A DNA stretch of 6,372 nt from Candidatus Cloacimonadota bacterium. Its GTDB lineage: Bacteria > Cloacimonadota > Cloacimonadia > Cloacimonadales > TCS61. Where the stretch lies: contig JAMOPB010000455.1 of NCBI GenBank assembly GCA_027064945.1, positions 1-6,372 of the forward strand, in the 5' to 3' direction. The first letter of the stretch is position 1. Every line of letters begins with the position of its first letter. Positions 6,238-6,372 of the stretch are shown here, piece after piece. The translations under genes were made by a program, and so were the position numbers. A model generated the notes under the pieces. It did not search any database. It was not told the DNA's origin and saw only the letters and a list, made by a program, of their open reading frames with translations.

Positions 6238-6372
6238 ATGCAAAAAAAATCTGATGAATATTGGATGAATTTAGCTTTAGAACATGCAAAATCGGCATTT
6301 CAACAAAATGAAGTGCCGATTGCTGCATTACTTGTAAAAGATGATAAATTGGTTGCTAAAGCACATAATAAA
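6238..6372 (+). CDS. tadA: tRNA-specific adenosine deaminase TadA, N-terminal 45 codons; runs off the window
   Basis: TadA converts A34 to inosine in the anticodon of tRNA-Arg(ACG). The frame is open from the ATG at 6238 to the end of the window. Residues EYWMNLALEHAKSA (7-20), NEVPIAALLV (24-33) and AHN (42-44) align with the first helix and strands of TadA (E. coli EYWMRHAL and EVPVGAVLV; S. aureus GEVPIGAI and RAHN). The zinc ligands (HAE and PCxxC) would lie beyond the window, so they cannot be checked. Residue 29 is Ala where the family usually has Gly (PIAA for P[VI]GA). No convincing SD precedes the ATG, which lies 9 bases after the hflC stop, so initiation may depend on coupling to hflC. 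Another deaminase of the CDA superfamily is possible but fits less well. Confidence 0.87.
   Translation, partial: MQKKSDEYWMNLALEHAKSAFQQNEVPIAALLVKDDKLVAKAHNK

Noticed and set aside
1..6372. A novel defence, mobile or CRISPR-like system
   Set aside because: All coding space is accounted for by recognisable families on one strand. There are no direct-repeat arrays, terminal inverted repeats, transposase or nuclease-toxin signatures, or abrupt change in base composition by eye.

Overview
This is an AT-rich bacterial window that is almost fully coding, with every gene on the + strand. It holds the 3' end of pnp (PNPase), a complete ahcY/sahH (S-adenosylhomocysteine hydrolase), a WbpA-type UDP-N-acetylglucosamine 6-dehydrogenase, a specialised NusG paralog (NGN plus KOW domains), hflK, hflC, and the first 45 codons of tadA, which runs off the right edge. 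I see no mobile element, CRISPR array, tRNA, rRNA or integration scar. No stretch over 300 bases lacks a gene.

Layout. Bases 1-841 are the end of pnp, covering the catalytic metal-site motif, the KH and S1 domains and an unusual Arg/Asn/Asp-rich tail. An intrinsic terminator (857-885) follows and runs directly into the ribosome-binding region of ahcY (897-2294). The dehydrogenase gene (2326-3624) starts 31 bp later with no terminator between, so the two are probably co-transcribed. A second strong hairpin (3656-3690) ends that unit and again abuts the Shine-Dalgarno of the next gene, the nusG paralog (3701-4264). A 55-bp gap with a perfect TATAAT and a strong SD leads into hflK (4320-5294). 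hflK is tightly coupled to hflC (5296-6228), which is followed after 9 bp by tadA (6238 to beyond the edge).

Function. The genes are mostly housekeeping: RNA turnover (PNPase), the methylation cycle (AHCY), membrane-protease control (HflK/HflC, partners of FtsH) and tRNA wobble editing (TadA). The accessory flavour comes from the UDP-GlcNAc dehydrogenase, which makes a uronic-acid precursor for surface polysaccharides, and from the NusG paralog beside it. Such paralogs often act as operon-specific antiterminators for long polysaccharide operons, but no such operon is visible here.

Organism. AT-rich codon use, SD-led starts and this gene mix fit a low-GC Gram-negative-type bacterium, since hflKC and WbpA-type sugar synthesis are most typical of those. 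A candidate-phylum lineage such as Cloacimonadota, or a relative of the Bacteroidota/FCB assemblage, is possible, but this is a guess: nothing in the window fixes the taxonomy. I do not see a clearly novel multi-gene system. The points most worth a second look are the orphan NusG paralog and the two terminator hairpins that sit directly against the ribosome-binding sites of the following genes.
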